Shown piece by piece: positions 5,774 through 6,010 of a stretch of DNA of 6,010 bases. Numbering within the stretch: the stretch's first letter is position 1; every line of letters begins with the position of its first letter. The stretch covers positions 1 to 6,010 of the forward strand of contig SLGL01000290.1 of the NCBI GenBank assembly GCA_007123785.1. The letters are read 5' to 3'. Position numbers and translations under genes: made by a program. This DNA comes from Balneolaceae bacterium. GTDB lineage: Bacteria; Bacteroidota; Rhodothermia; Balneolales; Balneolaceae. The notes below the pieces were generated by a model that was not told the origin of the DNA, ran no database searches, and was given only the letters and a program-made list of their open reading frames with translations.

Positions 5774-6010
5774 TTAATAACCGGGGTTTTGGTCGGCTCC
5801 GGAAATTTCATGGTTCGCATTGATCTCAGCCTGAGGAATTGGCCACAGATGATGGTGCTCCTGAAATGTTTGTGAACGGCCAATATTCCAAAGGAATATC
5901 TCGCCTGTTTCAAGATTTTCGTAGTGAGCACCTAACTTAGGCCCTGAAACCAGTTCAACTCCGTTACCCCATCGATGAATATCGAATAAACGCAGGCCTT
6001 CAAAAACGAA
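5774..6010 (-). CDS. RagB/SusD family nutrient-uptake outer-membrane lipoprotein (C-terminal 78 residues)
   Basis: The last 78 codons of a protein whose start lies beyond the right edge. FEGLRLFDIHRWG (3-15), LWPIPQAEINAN (55-66) and the terminal QNPGY are diagnostic of the SusD/RagB C-terminal domain, where IPQ.E...N and QNPGY endings recur throughout the family. SusD proteins are surface lipoproteins that bind glycans or other nutrients and cover a TonB-dependent SusC porin. The susC partner normally lies just upstream, outside this window on the right. The substrate cannot be read from this fragment, though the galactose genes downstream on the same strand make a galactose-containing substrate plausible. 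A strong terminator follows. Confidence 0.93.
   Translation of the reverse strand, partial: FVFEGLRLFDIHRWGNGVELVSGPKLGAHYENLETGEIFLWNIGRSQTFQEHHHLWPIPQAEINANHEISGADQNPGY

Overview
The window looks like a chromosomal stretch from a member of the Bacteroidota/Balneolota group. The main evidence is the C-terminal end of a RagB/SusD outer-membrane nutrient-binding lipoprotein at the right edge, a family largely confined to that superphylum. Moderate GC and mostly weak Shine-Dalgarno signals agree with this. I cannot name the genus.

Layout, left to right. (1) 1-1098, minus: 5' part of a RarA/MgsA-type AAA+ ATPase (replication-fork maintenance), running off the left edge. (2) 1199-1636, plus: a small stand-alone protein with two CBS domains, divergent from rarA and preceded by a strong AAGGAGG ribosome-binding site. 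(3) 1637-1700: a short convergent junction holding one copy of a 27-nt dispersed repeat inside an 8-bp inverted repeat. (4) 4926-1701, minus: a compact three-gene unit read in the order DUF6454-like lipoprotein, galK, galT, with gaps of only 5 and 14 nt. GalK and GalT are the first two committed enzymes of the Leloir pathway (galactose to galactose-1-phosphate, then uridylyl exchange with UDP-glucose). The lipoprotein is predicted to sit outside the inner membrane and has no known function. (5) 4927-5773: about 850 bases with no convincing gene. It contains a 132-bp element with long imperfect terminal inverted repeats (5045-5176), whose right arm is the source or sibling of the 27-nt repeat in region 3. 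It also contains a stretch with several stable stems that looks like a structured-RNA remnant, possibly group II intron domain I (about 5190-5440), a cluster of overlapping palindromes (5462-5581), and a clear rho-independent terminator (5663-5706). (6) 5774-6010, minus: the last 78 codons of a SusD-family protein, served by that terminator.

Functional reading: a SusD (and so probably a SusC/SusD glycan uptake system beyond the right edge) lies upstream of, and on the same strand as, galactose catabolic genes. This suggests a locus for using galactose-containing glycans, although the terminator and the repeat-rich spacer make the two separate transcription units. The enzymes and rarA are ordinary. 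The unusual material is in the 4927-5773 spacer and in the lipoprotein that heads the gal operon.
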